DNA of 18,980 nucleotides. It comes from CAYUNT01 sp964446285 (GTDB taxonomy: Bacteria; Sumerlaeota; Sumerlaeia; SLMS01; CAYUNT01). The stretch is from positions 1 to 18,980 of the forward strand of contig CAYUNT010000076.1 in assembly GCA_964446285.1 (NCBI GenBank). Direction: 5' to 3'. How positions within the stretch are numbered: the stretch's first letter is position 1; each line of letters starts with the position of its first letter. This document shows positions 1-7,658 of this stretch, one piece after another. Under the pieces are notes generated by a model that had not been told where the DNA came from, made no database searches, and saw only the letters and a program-made list of their open reading frames with translations. The position numbers and the translations under genes were made by a program.

Positions 1-52
1 CTCGCGAAAACCGTGACAGGCGATTGGGAACAGAATCAAAGGAAAATGGTAT
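1..52 (+). repeat. Partial copy of the 10.4-kb palindromic element, inverted
   Basis: These 52 bases are the exact reverse complement of 10438-10489, checked base by base. The copy ends at its outer terminal repeat (26-52, the side ending GGAAAATGGTAT) and presumably continues beyond the left edge of the window. It sits downstream of the minus-strand pilB stop at 157. The rest of 53-156 shows no gene. A 52-bp perfect match between two intergenic places about 10 kb apart points to a dispersed repeat family. Confidence 0.85.
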
Positions 53-156
53 TAGGGATGGGAAGGAGGCGCAGGATGCAGGACACGGGGAGTGGCGCGA
101 CGGCGCGGCCGCCGTTGGCAAAGGATTCGCGCGCGGGAGCAGAAGCGGGCGCGAGA

Positions 157-2328
157 TCAGAGGCCGAAATCCTTGTCGATCTGAAGGTCTTCGGGCAGCG
201 GAATCTGCGCGCTTTCGCCTTCGATGAAATCAGGCGCCGGTCCAAGATCGATGTCGGGAGTAAAAGGCACTTCCGGCTGCGGGTAAAGCGGCTCGGCGGC
301 CGCGGCAGCCGGCGCAGGGGCCGGTTCGGCGGACGGAGCCGGGGCGCTGTCCGCGGCGGGCGCGGCGGCTGGTTGCGCCGTTCCCGAGGATTCTTCGCTG
401 TCGTCGCGGTGGTCTTCGGCGTCGCGTTCCAGGCGCGTGCGCTGGATTTTTTCGAGGCTGCGCTTGGCCGATTCCATTTCCTGGCGGATGGTATCCGCGC
501 TCTCGCGCGGAGTCTGGCGGGCAACTTCTTCGAATGTTGTGACGCCCAGGCAGATTTTGAGCCAGCCGTCATTGCGCATGGTCTGCATGCCCTTATGGAC
601 AGCAAGCGCATGAATTTCGTCCGTTGTGGCGCGCGCAAGAACAAGTTCGCGAATATCGTCATCCAGCCCGAGGCATTCAAAAATGCCCATGCGGCCTTTA
701 TATCCGGTGAAGTGGCAGTCGTCGCATCCCGCGCCGCGATAAAACGAAACGTCGGAAACTTCATCGCGAGCTACGCTGAAATCCAGCAGTTCCTCATCCG
801 TGGGAACGTAAATCGTCTTGCACGAGGGGCAGATGGTGCGCACGAGGCGCTGGCCGAGAACCGCCTCGAGAGTTGACGTGATGAGGAACGGCTCGACGCC
901 CATATCGATCAAGCGGGTGATCGTGGCGGCGGCGGAGTTTGTGTGCAGCGTGGAATACACCAAGTGTCCGGTGAGGGCCGCTTGAATGGCGATTTGCGCC
1001 GTTTCCACGTCGCGGATTTCGCCCACCAGGATGACGTCCGGGTCCTGGCGCAAAATCGAGCGCAAGCAGGCCGCGAATGTCAGGTTCACTGTCGGGTTGA
1101 TATTCACCTGCACAATGCCGGGAAGTTCGTATTCGACCGGGTCTTCGGTGGTGATGAATTTCTCGCCCGGATCGAAGGTTTCGCCAAGGAGCGAGTAAAG
1201 CGTCGTCGTCTTTCCGCAGCCCGTTGGCCCGGTGACGAGAACGATGCCGTTTGGCTTGGCGCTTACCTTGAGAACATAATCGAGCGTTTCTTTGGTCAGG
1301 CCGAGCTGCCCGATTCCGAGCATCATGGCGGTTTTGTCGAGAATACGCATTACCATGGATTCGCCGTGGACAGTGGGAACCGTTGAGCAGCGCAAGTCGA
1401 TTTCGCGTCCTTCGAGCGAGAGGCGGATGCGCCCGTCCTGCGGTATGCGGCTTTCCGAGATGTTCATCTGGGCCATAACTTTAAGACGCGAAATCAAGCC
1501 GATGTGGAACGATTTGGGAGGCGGCGGAATCTCGCGAAGCACGCCGTCCACGCGGTAGCGGATGCGCAGCGATCCGGCGAAAGGCTCGACGTGCAAGTCC
1601 GATGCGCGGTCCTTGATGGCCGTGATAAGCAGCAGGTTGACAAGTTTGATGACGGGGGGCGCATTGGCCAATTCCTCAAGGTTCAGTTCGGTTTCCGTTG
1701 CGTCGCGCTTGAGGATTTCCTCGCCGCCTTCTTCGGAACCAAGGTCGTCAATGATCTTCTCGATGGTTTCCTCGCCGATGCCGTAGAAGCGGTCGATGTA
1801 ATCCATGATGTCGGATTCGTTGCAGACGACCGGCTGAATTTGATGATCGGGCAGCATCAGGCGCAGGTCGTCCACGATGCGGATATCGAGAGGATCGGCG
1901 ATGGCCACAGTTAGAATATGCTGATTAAAGCCGCCATAGTTTTCCGTTTTTTCATCAAGGGGGAAAACGCGGCGGTCGCGCGCCACCTGGGCGGGAATAT
2001 AGCTGAGAAGCTTTGTGAGTTTCTTCGTGTCGCTCAGATCGTAGTCCGTGATTTTCACATACGGGAGGCCATGCTGTTCGGCCAGGACCTGGAGCATGTC
2101 CGCGGAGGTTGCCAGTTCGGGCGTGGCCGGTTCCTGCGACCGCTGCCGCAGACGCGCGGCCGCCTCGCCCCTGTTGGCCAGGACCTTCTGGAAGGTCCAT
2201 TCCGGCTGGCCCCCCTCGAGTTTGATGAGGACTTCGATCTCCTTGCGCGCGCTGGCGTAAGGATCGCCGCCTGCCTGGGGATTGGCGGAGGAAGGAACAT
2301 GCTTGGCTTGTTCAGAAGAAGGTATCAT
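157..2328 (-). CDS. pilB: Type IV pilus / type II secretion assembly ATPase, PilB/GspE family, with acidic Pro/Ala-rich tail
   Basis: 723-residue cytoplasmic hexameric ATPase of the kind that drives pilin polymerisation. Visible parts: an MshEN-like N-terminal domain (about 75-180), a linker and PAS-like N2 domain (220-335), Walker A GPTGCGKT (367-374), Asp box TEDPVEY (394-400), Walker B DVILVGE (431-437), His box around STLHTN (459-464), and a zinc-binding tetracysteine (C500, C503, C535, C538) that is typical of PilB/GspE and absent from PilT. Residues from about 605 form a charged helix and then a Pro/Ala-rich acidic tail unlike the paralogue at 3918-5813. The Walker A carries Cys where Ser is commoner. 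The start is supported by a GAGGGAGA ribosome site, 21 bases after the pilT stop. It is the last gene of the pilus motor operon. I cannot tell a pilus ATPase from a secretion ATPase by sequence alone; the neighbouring pilT favours a pilus. Confidence 0.93.
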   Translation of the reverse strand: MIPSSEQAKHVPSSANPQAGGDPYASARKEIEVLIKLEGGQPEWTFQKVLANRGEAAARLRQRSQEPATPELATSADMLQVLAEQHGLPYVKITDYDLSDTKKLTKLLSYIPAQVARDRRVFPLDEKTENYGGFNQHILTVAIADPLDIRIVDDLRLMLPDHQIQPVVCNESDIMDYIDRFYGIGEETIEKIIDDLGSEEGGEEILKRDATETELNLEELANAPPVIKLVNLLLITAIKDRASDLHVEPFAGSLRIRYRVDGVLREIPPPPKSFHIGLISRLKVMAQMNISESRIPQDGRIRLSLEGREIDLRCSTVPTVHGESMVMRILDKTAMMLGIGQLGLTKETLDYVLKVSAKPNGIVLVTGPTGCGKTTTLYSLLGETFDPGEKFITTEDPVEYELPGIVQVNINPTVNLTFAACLRSILRQDPDVILVGEIRDVETAQIAIQAALTGHLVYSTLHTNSAAATITRLIDMGVEPFLITSTLEAVLGQRLVRTICPSCKTIYVPTDEELLDFSVARDEVSDVSFYRGAGCDDCHFTGYKGRMGIFECLGLDDDIRELVLARATTDEIHALAVHKGMQTMRNDGWLKICLGVTTFEEVARQTPRESADTIRQEMESAKRSLEKIQRTRLERDAEDHRDDSEESSGTAQPAAAPAADSAPAPSAEPAPAPAAAAAEPLYPQPEVPFTPDIDLGPAPDFIEGESAQIPLPEDLQIDKDFGL

Positions 2329-2349
2329 GGCAGAATCTCCCTCGGGAAA

Positions 2350-3444
2350 TCAGACTACAGGTTCCTGCGCGGTCGCGCCCTGGACGGCAAGCATCTTCAT
2401 GCGGATTTCATCGGGATAGTGGGCGCGTTCGAGGACAATTTCGCCCGTGATCTTGCCTTGGCGGTAGAGGTTGAGAAGGAAGTCGTCGAGCGTGATCATG
2501 CCAAGTTTCGCCGACGTTTGAAGGACTGAGATGATGCGGTTGGTTTTGCGCTCGCGGATGAGGTTCGCCACGGCGGGAATGTTGTGGAGAATTTCGTATG
2601 CGGCCAGACGCCCCTTGCCCGAGGCGTGAGGAACAAGCGTCTGGGCGATGATCGTGCGCAACGCCACCGCGAGAACCGAGCGGATTTGCTCCTGCTGGTT
2701 TGTCGGGAAGGCGTCGATAATACGGTCCACCGTGGAGGCGGCGGAGATCGTGTGAAGCGTGGCGAAAACCAAGTGGCCCGTTTCCGCCGCGACGATGGCA
2801 GCTTCCATTGTTTCCAGGTCGCGCATTTCGCCCACGAGGATAACGTCCGGGTCCTGGCGCAAGGCGCCGCGCAACGCGTAGGAGAATGAAGGCGTGTCCA
2901 CGTGCAATTCGCGGTGCGTCACCACAGCCTTCTTGTGCGGGTGCGTGTATTCGATCGGGTCTTCCACCGTGATGATGTGAACGTATCGGTTGGCGTTGAT
3001 CCAGTCCATCATGGTGGCCAGCGTCGTCGTCTTGCCGGAACCCGTCGGGCCGGTGATGATGACCATTCCGCGGTGCGAACTGAGAACTTCGATAATGGAC
3101 TCTTTGGGGAGGCCCAGAACGTCGAAGGGGAGCAGGCGCGAGGGAATTAAACGCATTACGATGCCGATGCTTCCCATCGCCTTGAACACGGCGCATCGGA
3201 AGCGGGCCAGGGTGGCGTAGGCGTAGGCGAAGTCGGCGCTTCCGTGTTCCTGGAGCATTTGCTGGTAGCGCGGCGGCGTGATTTCGCGCATCAGGCGTTC
3301 CGTATCGTCGGGCGTAAGGATGTCCGGGTCCACGACGTCGAGGATTCCGTGGAGACGCATGACGGCGGGCTTGCCGACGCGGATATGAAGGTCGGATCCA
3401 TCGCGTTCCACGATGATCTTCAGCATTTGGTTCATTTCCAGCAT
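2350..3444 (-). CDS. pilT: Type IV pilus retraction ATPase PilT
   Basis: 364-residue cytoplasmic ATPase that powers pilus depolymerisation (twitching, DNA uptake, adhesion). The length is normal for PilT. Visible parts: the N-terminal PAS-like domain with GSDLHI (16-21), Walker A GPTGSGKT (132-139), Asp box VEDPIEY (160-166), Walker B DVILVGEMRD (200-209), the PilT-type segment AAIVAAETGHLVFATLHT (215-232), and RIIDAFP (241-247). It lacks the PilB tetracysteine motif, which together with the AETGH motif separates it from PilB. The start at 3444 has a GGAAGGA site upstream; Met4 and Met7 are alternative starts. It lies between the PilT-NTD-like gene (84-base gap) and the second pilB (21-base gap), so it is very probably co-transcribed with both. 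Confidence 0.95.
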   Translation of the reverse strand: MLEMNQMLKIIVERDGSDLHIRVGKPAVMRLHGILDVVDPDILTPDDTERLMREITPPRYQQMLQEHGSADFAYAYATLARFRCAVFKAMGSIGIVMRLIPSRLLPFDVLGLPKESIIEVLSSHRGMVIITGPTGSGKTTTLATMMDWINANRYVHIITVEDPIEYTHPHKKAVVTHRELHVDTPSFSYALRGALRQDPDVILVGEMRDLETMEAAIVAAETGHLVFATLHTISAASTVDRIIDAFPTNQQEQIRSVLAVALRTIIAQTLVPHASGKGRLAAYEILHNIPAVANLIRERKTNRIISVLQTSAKLGMITLDDFLLNLYRQGKITGEIVLERAHYPDEIRMKMLAVQGATAQEPVV

Positions 3445-3528
3445 GGGGAAAAGGTCCTTCCGGGGACGGTTGGCATGAAATCGGTCAGGTTGGGATGCAA
3501 AGAGCGCCGCGCGGCAGCGTGAGGGCGC

Positions 3529-3921
3529 TCAGCGGATTGGGGCGGAGGCGCTGGCCGGGGAGGGAGCGCGCAGAAGAAATACGATCTTCCAAGCGCCCAT
3601 CGAGCGATACACCGAAGCCACAGCGCTGCGGCCCGAGGAGGTTAGGAAGGGAAATTCTCCTTCGCCATTTTTTTCAAGTTGGGAGCGGCTTTCTGGCGGA
3701 ACGATGGCATCGAGGAAAGCCTCTATCGATTCCGCGGCGACTGGTTCGCCCACGCCTTCCGGCGCCGCTGCTTCCGAGGATAAGCCGGGTTCATCGAGGA
3801 GATGCAGTTCTCCTTGAATTCTTGCTCGGGGCGCAACGCCCGGACCCACGTGCAACGCCGTCGCATTGAGGCGCGCCGCCGTGTCCAGAAGCGTTTCCAT
3901 TCGCCCGGAAATCGCGCTCAT
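3529..3921 (-). CDS. Stand-alone PilT N-terminal-domain-like protein, no ATPase domain
   Basis: 130 residues with no Walker motifs. Reading it beside the neighbouring PilT N-terminus gives a convincing colinear match: LNATALHVGPGVAPRARIQG (18-37) against PilT DGSDLHIRVGKPAVMRLHG (15-33), then a Leu-Leu-Asp segment, IVPPESRSQLEK (73-84) against ITPPRYQQMLQE (55-66), GEGEFPF (86-92) against HGSADFAY (67-74), and VYRSMGAWKIVFLL (104-117) against VFKAMGSIGIVMRL (86-99). The PAS-like fold of the retraction ATPase therefore seems to exist here without its motor. A Pro/Ala/Glu insertion (about 46-63) separates the halves. Its start overlaps the upstream pilB stop in an ATGA (3918-3921), showing translational coupling. 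It could be a regulator or adaptor of the hexamers, or a decayed duplicate. The function is unknown. Confidence 0.75.
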   Translation of the reverse strand: MSAISGRMETLLDTAARLNATALHVGPGVAPRARIQGELHLLDEPGLSSEAAAPEGVGEPVAAESIEAFLDAIVPPESRSQLEKNGEGEFPFLTSSGRSAVASVYRSMGAWKIVFLLRAPSPASASAPIR

Positions 3922-5813
3922 GCTTCATCGCCCATTGTCATGCGCAGCACTTCTTCCATCGTCGTCGTGCCGCGGGTGATTTTCTTCCATCCGTCCATGC
4001 GCAGTGTGCGCATTCCGTCGCGGACGCCCTGGCGTTTGAGGCGCGCGCCGGACTCGGAGCGGATGACCATCTGGCGAAGGCGCGGGTTGAGAACGAACAC
4101 TTCGTGAATGGCGGTTCGTCCGCGGTATCCCGACGAGTTGCAGCGGTCGCAACCCTTGCCCTTGTAAATTTTGTCCACGCCGGCCTCGGCGGGATTTTCA
4201 AAGCCGATTTCGCGGAGTTCCTCGGCGGTGGGCGCATACTCATACTTGCAATGGCTGCAGATTTTACGCACAAGACGCTGCGCCACCACGGCCTGAATGG
4301 ACGAAGCGACGAGGAACGGCTTGATGCCCATGTCGATCAAACGCACGCACGAAGAGGGGGCGTCGTTCGTGTGGAGCGTCGAGAAAACCAAGTGGCCGGT
4401 GAGCGCGGCGCGCACGGCGATTTCGGCCGTTTCGCGGTCGCGCATTTCACCGACGAGGATGACGTCTGGCGACTGGCGCAAAAGCGAACGAAGCACGCGC
4501 GAGAAGTCGAGGCCCACTTCGCGGTTGATCTGCACCTGGTTAATCCCGTCGATCATGTATTCCACTGGGTCTTCCACGGTGACAATCTTGGTCTCGGCGT
4601 TATTGAGCGAGGAAAGCGCGGCGTAAAGCGTCGTCGTCTTGCCCGATCCCGTCGGGCCGGTCATCAGGATGATGCCGTTTGGCGAGCGGATCAGCTGGTT
4701 GAACAATTCGATGTTGTCTTCGAGGAATCCGACGTCTTCGAGGCCCAGGAGGACGTTGGACTGGTCGAGAATACGCATGACGATGGATTCGCCGTAGATC
4801 GAAGGCAGGTTCGAGACACGCAAGTCCAGTTTGCGGTCGGGGAGGTTCAGCTTGATGCGTCCGTCCTGCGGAATGCGCTTTTCGGCGAGGTCCATGCCCG
4901 AAAGCACTTTGAGGCGCGAAATGATGGCGTTCTGCCACTTTTTCGGCGGCGAAGGAACCTCGTGGAGCACGCCGTCCACGCGGAACCGCACGGCAACGCC
5001 GTAACGATTCGGCTCGATGTGAATATCTGACGCGCGGTCATGCACGGCCTGCTTGAAGATCAGATCTACGAACTTCACGACCGGCGGCTGCTCGATGTCG
5101 TCGTCGCCCAAGTCAATGCTCGTGTATGTGTCCTTGGCGTCCGACTCCGCATTGTGCATTTCCGTCGTCATTTGCTCATAAATTTCCGCCACCTCGTTGC
5201 CTTCGTAAAACCGCTTGATATACTTGATGATTTCATCCTCGGAGGCAACCATGCCGACGATCTTCTTCTCGAGAATGCGTTCGAGGTCGTCCGTCACGCG
5301 GATATCAAGAGGGTCGCTGAGGGCCACATACAGCGTGTTGTTTTCGAACTTGACCGGGAAAACCTTGTATTCCTTCGCGACCTTGGCCGGGATGAGTTCG
5401 AGCAGCTCAGGCGTGACCTGTAAGTTGGCGAACTCGACCTTCTCCATGCCCATTTCGCTGGCAAGGGCATCGAGGATGTCGTCCTCGCGAACGTATCCTT
5501 GCGTCACCAGCGCGCGCTTGAGGCTGGTGGCCGATTCGTTCTCGAGCGACTTGAGCATGTCCTCGTTGATCAGGCCGGCTTCTTCGAGAATCAGGCCGAG
5601 CGACGATTTATGCCGCCCTCCCACTTTCTTTCCGGCGGTCTTCTCGAAATACTCGCGGTCGGCGGCGCTTGGACGCTTCTTAAATCCGGGCCGCAACGGC
5701 GCTGCTTGTTCCTGGCTGGGCGCCACTTGCTCTCCGGGACGCTGAAACCCCGGCGGAATAGGGCTTTTGCCGGGGCGGCTGGCTTCTTCCGAATGCGGCA
5801 CCTTCGGTTCCAT
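3918..5813 (-). CDS. pilB: Type IV pilus assembly ATPase PilB (GspE/PulE family)
   Basis: 631-residue ATPase, first gene of the pilus motor operon. After a Pro-rich disordered N-terminus (1-60) comes an MshEN/T2SSE N-terminal domain (about 68-200, with LGLILEEAGLINEDML at 72-87), then the N2 domain (240-350), Walker A GPTGSGKT (386-393), Asp box VEDPVEY (413-419), Walker B DVILVGE (450-456), His box STLHTN (478-483) and the zinc tetracysteine (C519, C522, C555, C558). All catalytic motifs look intact. The start follows AAGGAG with suitable spacing. The stop overlaps the next gene by ATGA. This copy is closer to a textbook PilB than the 723-residue paralogue, which lacks the Pro-rich N-terminus and carries a C-terminal tail instead. 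Two assembly ATPases beside one PilT suggest either two fibre systems or a specialised second motor. Confidence 0.95.
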   Translation of the reverse strand: MEPKVPHSEEASRPGKSPIPPGFQRPGEQVAPSQEQAAPLRPGFKKRPSAADREYFEKTAGKKVGGRHKSSLGLILEEAGLINEDMLKSLENESATSLKRALVTQGYVREDDILDALASEMGMEKVEFANLQVTPELLELIPAKVAKEYKVFPVKFENNTLYVALSDPLDIRVTDDLERILEKKIVGMVASEDEIIKYIKRFYEGNEVAEIYEQMTTEMHNAESDAKDTYTSIDLGDDDIEQPPVVKFVDLIFKQAVHDRASDIHIEPNRYGVAVRFRVDGVLHEVPSPPKKWQNAIISRLKVLSGMDLAEKRIPQDGRIKLNLPDRKLDLRVSNLPSIYGESIVMRILDQSNVLLGLEDVGFLEDNIELFNQLIRSPNGIILMTGPTGSGKTTTLYAALSSLNNAETKIVTVEDPVEYMIDGINQVQINREVGLDFSRVLRSLLRQSPDVILVGEMRDRETAEIAVRAALTGHLVFSTLHTNDAPSSCVRLIDMGIKPFLVASSIQAVVAQRLVRKICSHCKYEYAPTAEELREIGFENPAEAGVDKIYKGKGCDRCNSSGYRGRTAIHEVFVLNPRLRQMVIRSESGARLKRQGVRDGMRTLRMDGWKKITRGTTTMEEVLRMTMGDEA

Positions 5814-5880
5814 GATCGAGGCTCCTTTTCCCGTGCAGAGCTATCTTTTCCCGCTCTCCAGTTGCGGCACAAACACCGGA

Positions 5881-5910
5881 CTTTCGCCGCAGCGCGCATC
5901 GCGGCGAAAG
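5881..5910. repeat. Perfect 10-bp hairpin between pth and pilB
   Basis: CTTTCGCCGC (5881-5890) is exactly complementary to GCGGCGAAAG (5901-5910), with a 10-base loop. It lies in the 228-base gap between the pth stop (6042) and the pilB start (5813), both minus strand. No T-run follows on either strand, so a canonical intrinsic terminator is not supported. It may be an mRNA 3'-end stabiliser or part of the pilB leader. The rest of the gap (5814-6041) shows only the pilB ribosome site. Confidence 0.6.
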
Positions 5911-6041
5911 CGGTTTGAAAACGCCAATTCCACCACTCCCCCAGCGAGCAGTTTGACGCCCGGCTCGCCCGATAGTCAACGGGGTTTTCCTGAGCCGGAA
6001 ATGCCCCGGTGCCATCGTGATTTTGCGCCGATTTTCCGGCC

Positions 6042-6734
6042 TCAGGCAGGGGGCGAACTTTGTGCCGCGCCGGGCGGGCAGTCCGGCGGCGGATTGGAGG
6101 GTGGATTGGGCGCGGAATCGGGCGGGGCGTCGGGCGACGGAATCGACAGGCGGTTGAAGTCCGTCATGGCGCGGTCAAATCCATCTCGCAGAATCGCCTC
6201 GACGGCGTCGGCCGCCGCTTCCACAATCCGCCTGACCCATTCGCGCTCCGAACCGCTCCAACGTCCCAGCACAAAGTTCACGCGATCCTGAACGAACCGT
6301 CCACTGGGCGGTGCGCACCCAATCCGAAGCCTGGGAAAATCCCGCGTCCCGAGGTGCTGAACGACCGAACGCAGGCCCTTGTGGCCTCCGTCGCTTCCCT
6401 CGGCGCGCAGACGCATTCGTCCGAGCGGCAGCTGGATTTCGTCGCTGATTACCAGAATTTCCCTGGGTTCGATTTGGTAGTAAGAGGCAAAAGCGCCAAC
6501 CGCCTCGCCGCTTAGATTCATATAGGTAAGCGGCTTGAGCAGACGGATGGGGCGTCCGCACGGCGCGCCCGTTCCCCGGGCGGTTCCCTGGGCCGTTTCC
6601 GAACGCCATGACGGCGCGCGCCGCCAGGAAAATCCCCAGCGCCGCGCCAGAATCTCCACCACATCAAAACCAAGGTTATGGGGAGTTCCCTGGTAGGTGG
6701 CGCCGGGATTGCCCAGCCCGACGATCAACTCCAT
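6042..6734 (-). CDS. pth: Peptidyl-tRNA hydrolase
   Basis: Releases tRNA from peptidyl-tRNA that drops off the ribosome. Family signatures: GLGNPG (6-11, with the conserved Asn9), TPHNLGF (17-23, catalytic His19), LLKPLTYMNLSG (65-76, Asn73), SDEIQLPLGRMRLR (97-110, Asp98) and GSDGGHKGLRS (113-123). The last motif has Lys119 where E. coli has Asn114, which I believe occurs in other Pths. A short Gly/Arg insertion lies at 47-62. The C-terminus (about 199-230) is a Pro/Ser-rich low-complexity extension beyond the usual ~190-residue enzyme. The start has GGAGG five bases upstream. It follows prs and rplY in the widely conserved order prs-ctc-pth, which supports the identification. Confidence 0.95.
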   Translation of the reverse strand: MELIVGLGNPGATYQGTPHNLGFDVVEILARRWGFSWRRAPSWRSETAQGTARGTGAPCGRPIRLLKPLTYMNLSGEAVGAFASYYQIEPREILVISDEIQLPLGRMRLRAEGSDGGHKGLRSVVQHLGTRDFPRLRIGCAPPSGRFVQDRVNFVLGRWSGSEREWVRRIVEAAADAVEAILRDGFDRAMTDFNRLSIPSPDAPPDSAPNPPSNPPPDCPPGAAQSSPPA

Positions 6735-6783
6735 GAGTCCTCCGCGCGCGGCCCGTGGCCGCGGCTAGTGGTTTGATAACGTC

Positions 6784-6825
6784 TTCGCCCCGCCAGGCGC
6801 TCTCGAAGAAGGCTGGCGGGGCGAA
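6784..6825. repeat. 13-bp perfect stem-loop between rplY and pth
   Basis: TTCGCCCCGCCAG (6784-6796) pairs perfectly with CTGGCGGGGCGAA (6813-6825) across a 16-base loop. It lies in the 177-base gap between the rplY stop and the pth start, which are on the same strand. On the minus strand the stem is not followed by a T-run. It could be an RNA-processing or stability element, a Rho-assisted attenuator, or a small repeat. A strong stem between two genes usually co-transcribed suggests their expression levels are separated here. Confidence 0.55.
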
Positions 6826-6911
6826 TAAGATGCACAGCGGACAAGCAGCATGCAAGGCGTCCGGACCGCGCGAAACATGCCGCGGAGCCGGGCGGGGCCA
6901 GGCAGGGGAAA

Positions 6912-7634
6912 TTACTTCTCGCCCTTGCCTTTTTCCTTGGCCTTTTCCTTGCCCTTCTCCTCGCCCTCTTCTTCCTCTTCTTCTTCTTTCTTCTTCTTGC
7001 CAATCAACTCGGGTTCGGCAGCTTCGGCGCCTTCGGCGGCGACCGGGGCAGCCACTTCTTCTTCGCGCTTGCCAAGAACGGTGAAGAGCACGTTTTCGCC
7101 CGAGGAAACGACTTCCAGTCCGGCGGGCCAGGGAACTTCACTCACGTGCAGCGAACGCCCGATGGCGATTTCCGTAACGTCCACCTGAAGCAGCGACGGA
7201 ACCTGCGCTGGGAGGCAGCGAATGGCCACGGTGCGCTGAACCGCTTCGAGCAATCCGCCGAGTTGCGCGCCGCGAGGCATGCCCACCGGAACCACGCGCA
7301 CATTCACCACAACCGGCTTGGCGAGGTCCACGCGGAGCAAATCCACATGAACGGGCTTCATTGTGACCGGGTCGCGCTGAATTTCGCGCATAAAGATGTT
7401 CTCTTTGCGAACCGCGCCATTTGCGTCCTTGATGAGAAGCTCCACCAGAACCGTCTGGCCGTGCGCACGCTTGAGAAGCACGTCAAGATCGTGAGAAGGA
7501 ACCGAAACGTGCTCGGGCTGGCCGCCCGTTCCATATATCACGCCGGGAACCCAGCCCTGGCGCCGCAACTTCTTGGTCTGTTCCTTGCCAAATACGCTGC
7601 GGGGAGTCGCATCCAGTGTCATCGTGCCAGACAT
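6912..7634 (-). CDS. rplY: 50S ribosomal protein L25, long CTC/TL5 form, with Lys/Glu tail
   Basis: 240 residues. Binds 5S rRNA in the large subunit. The N-terminal L25 domain (about 5-95) shows KKLRRQGWVPGVIYG (21-35), and the C-terminal TL5 domain follows (about 100-190, with PVHVDLLRVDL at 93-103). Beyond that is an Ala/Glu stretch and a very biased tail (about 197-240) with KKKKEEEEEEE and repeated KEKAKEK units. Long charged tails are common in this family. Because the tail is encoded by CTT/TTC-type repeats on the plus strand, its length may vary by slippage. TGGAGGT lies nine bases before the start, 24 bases after the prs stop. Also named ctc. Confidence 0.93.
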   Translation of the reverse strand: MSGTMTLDATPRSVFGKEQTKKLRRQGWVPGVIYGTGGQPEHVSVPSHDLDVLLKRAHGQTVLVELLIKDANGAVRKENIFMREIQRDPVTMKPVHVDLLRVDLAKPVVVNVRVVPVGMPRGAQLGGLLEAVQRTVAIRCLPAQVPSLLQVDVTEIAIGRSLHVSEVPWPAGLEVVSSGENVLFTVLGKREEEVAAPVAAEGAEAAEPELIGKKKKEEEEEEEGEEKGKEKAKEKGKGEK

Positions 7635-7658
7635 AACGGTAGAACCTCCAAAAAACGA

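Noticed and set aside
36..764. A 242-codon minus-strand frame overlapping the end of pilB.
   Set aside because: Same strand but different frame from the pilB C-terminal region, extremely Arg/Pro/Ala rich, and no family resemblance.
5881..5910. Intrinsic transcription terminator after pth.
   Set aside because: The stem is excellent but no T-run follows on the minus strand, so a Rho-independent terminator is not supported. It is listed as a hairpin only. The same reasoning applies to 6784-6825.
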